Source of the DNA: Limnochordia bacterium
GTDB lineage: Bacteria; Bacillota; Limnochordia; Darwinibacteriales; SLO01
Assembly: GCA_007132635.1 (NCBI GenBank)
Contig: SLOG01000135.1
Span: 1 to 7,338 of the forward strand
Length of the DNA stretch: 7,338 nucleotides
Direction: 5' to 3'
Position 1 is the first letter of the stretch. The number at the start of each line of letters is the position of its first letter. Made by a program: the position numbers and the translations under genes. Below are positions 6,220-7,338 of the stretch, in pieces. The notes beneath the pieces were generated by a model. It worked only from the letters and a program-made list of their open reading frames with translations. It was not told where the DNA came from and did not search any database.

Positions 6220-6228
6220 AGAGGTGAT
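6220..6228 (+). promoter_or_regulatory. Ribosome binding site of the catalase gene
   Basis: AGAGGTGAT, closely complementary to the 16S tail, 4 nt before ATG 6233-6235. It fixes the start at this ATG rather than the GTG at 6224, which lies inside the site itself. Confidence 0.85.
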
Positions 6229-6232
6229 TAGC

Positions 6233-7201
6233 ATGAATGAAATGGATCCGATGGGCGCAGGAGTCCGGGGTCCACAGGTAGTACAAGATGCATGGCTGCT
6301 AGAAAAACATGCACATTTCAACCGGGAAGTCATTCCCGAGCGCCGCATGCATGCCAAAGGCTCCGGAGCCTTCGGTGAATTCACTGTAACCCATGACGTA
6401 ACGAAGTACACCAAGGCGAAGATCTTTTCGGAAGTCGGTAAAAAGACCAAAATGTTTCTTCGCTGTTCTACCGTAGCCGGCGAACGCGGTGCGGCCGATG
6501 CAGAACGGGATATCCGCGGCTTCGCTTTGAAGTTTTATACCGAGGAAGGAAACTGGGATATGGTCGGTAACAATACGCCTGTGTTCTTTTTCCGTGATCC
6601 CAAAAAGTTAATTGACCTAAATCACGCAATAAAACGCGACCCCCGAACAAATATGCGCAGTCCCAATAACAACTGGGATTTTTGATCGTCCATGCCGGAA
6701 GCCTTACTGCAGTTAACCATTACCATGAGCGATCGAGGTATCGCTTCGTCCTACCGCTTTATGCATGGCCATTCCAGCCATACCTACAGCTTGATTAATG
6801 CGAACAACGAGCGGGTCTGGGTCAAATTCCATTTCCGCAGCCAACAAGGCATTCAAAACCTTACGGATCAGGAAGCCGAAATGCTGGTTGCGAAAGACCG
6901 CGAAAGCCATCAACGCGATCTCTATACTGCGATAGAGAAAGGTCAATTCCCCAAATGGACGATGTTCATTCAGGTTATGACCGAGGAACAGGCGAGGAAT
7001 CTGCCATACAATCCATTTGACCTGACCAACATGTGGCTCAAAAAAGACTTCCCATTGATGGAAGTTGGCGAATTCGTTCTCAACAAGAACCCTGAGAATT
7101 ACTTCGCGGATGTCGAACAGGTAGCCTTTAACCCCGCTAATAATGTGCCCGGTATTGGCTATTCACCAAACGCCGCGAGATGCCCCTGCCTTCAGGTATG
7201 A
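6233..7201 (+). pseudogene. Haem catalase (clade 3-like monofunctional), disrupted
   Basis: The translation matches monofunctional haem catalases, which convert hydrogen peroxide to water and oxygen in the cytoplasm. [12 protein letters not shown] (38-48) carries the catalytic His40, and [12 protein letters not shown] (111-122) carries the catalytic Asn. The frame then meets TGA at 6683-6685, in WDF*SSMPEAL, where the family has Trp (WDFW). The same frame resumes at once and continues through [29 protein letters not shown] and VPGIGYSPN. After SPN (codon 313) it jumps to AARCP, which resembles the family's later NAPRCP. About 28 residues are thus missing, including the haem-ligand Tyr motif (R.F.Y.D....R.G). 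A second TGA closes it at 7199-7201. The N-terminus is also about 20 residues shorter than usual. Family residues are eroded elsewhere (MHGHSSH for MHGFGSH; LRCST for IRFST). A functional enzyme is very unlikely. Confidence 0.9.
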
Positions 7202-7338
7202 GGAGGAAAGCGGCGGTGGGCGTTAGCCCGCTATTCCTTTCTTATCGTATTGCCAACCCGAGTTTCTTTGTACTGGCCGCATATATCGCCAGGATATGCC
7301 CTGGCAAATGCGTTTACCATTACTCGCCTTGATATCAA
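7202..7338 (+). pseudogene. Probable decayed C-terminal remnant of the same catalase gene, running off the window
   Basis: No intact gene is seen here. Fragments in shifting frames recall the catalase tail in the right order. GMRR (7195-7206) stands where the family has DGAMR; GGAAAGCGGCGGTGGG (7204-7219) stands where it has a GNGGG codon run, with one extra base; NPSF (around 7256-7267) recalls EPNSF; and YHYS near 7315-7326 recalls DHYTQ. Each match is short, so the assignment is an inference. The catalase frame itself happens to be open again from 7202 to the end, but its product is not catalase-like. Confidence 0.35.

Noticed and set aside
6181..6231. A 16-codon leader ORF ([16 protein letters not shown]) ending 1 nt before the catalase ATG
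   Set aside because: The only purine-rich site (GGAG, 6159-6162) is 18 nt upstream, too far. The stop simply falls within the catalase ribosome binding site, so I treat it as chance.
6683..6685. Selenocysteine or reassigned TGA=Trp in the catalase
   Set aside because: No selenocysteine catalase of this family is known to me, the replaced residue is Trp, other Trp codons are TGG, and the gene has further damage downstream.
7216..7231. Hairpin GTGGGC/GCCCGC with a 4-nt loop as a catalase terminator
   Set aside because: The stem is only 6 bp and no solid T-run follows. The sequence is better explained as the Gly-rich codon run of the decayed catalase tail.
1..7338. CRISPR array, tRNA or rRNA genes, or insertion-sequence ends
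   Set aside because: No spaced direct repeats, tRNA-like cloverleaf sequence, conserved rRNA sequence or transposase motif was seen on either strand.

Overview
This window looks like a chromosomal segment of a moderately GC-rich Gram-positive bacterium of the Bacillota, most likely a Bacilli-type lineage. The support is strong Shine-Dalgarno sites of the AGGAGGTG type ahead of every gene, a PerR-like box in front of a catalase gene, and a family-5 ABC solute-binding protein of a kind common in that phylum. The species cannot be named from the sequence alone.

Layout. Positions 1-1668 (+) hold the 3' part of a family-5 (peptide/oligosaccharide type) ABC solute-binding protein gene, which ends at a strong bidirectional terminator (1674-1713). 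From the other side, a minus-strand cluster runs into the same terminator. In transcription order it contains a dolichol/phytol-kinase-like membrane protein (4576-3827), a choline/betaine-type (OpuAC-fold) binding protein (3803-2835) and a PAP2 lipid phosphatase (2806-1715). Gaps are 23 and 28 nt and each gene has its own good ribosome binding site, so this is very probably one operon. About 120 nt upstream lies a minus-strand SEC-C zinc-motif gene (5836-4697), possibly preceded by a 35-codon ORF (6004-5897). A divergent control region (about 6005-6232) then leads into a plus-strand catalase gene that is broken.

How the genes may work together. The kinase-like and phosphatase genes suggest an operon that phosphorylates and dephosphorylates membrane lipids or isoprenoid alcohols. 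Between them is a membrane-anchored binding protein whose family normally captures choline or betaine. No ABC ATPase or permease lies beside it, so it may be an orphan sensor or accessory protein. This link is inference.

Most notable observations. (1) The choline/betaine-type binding protein appears to be a natural circular permutation: the half that is normally C-terminal comes first and the normal N-terminal half second, joined by a proline-rich linker, and several ligand-site positions are altered. (2) The catalase gene keeps an intact-looking promoter, PerR-like box and ribosome binding site, but has TGA in place of a conserved Trp codon, a deletion that removes the haem-ligand Tyr region, and a scrambled tail. 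(3) A 15-bp in-frame tandem repeat lies just before the SEC-C motif.
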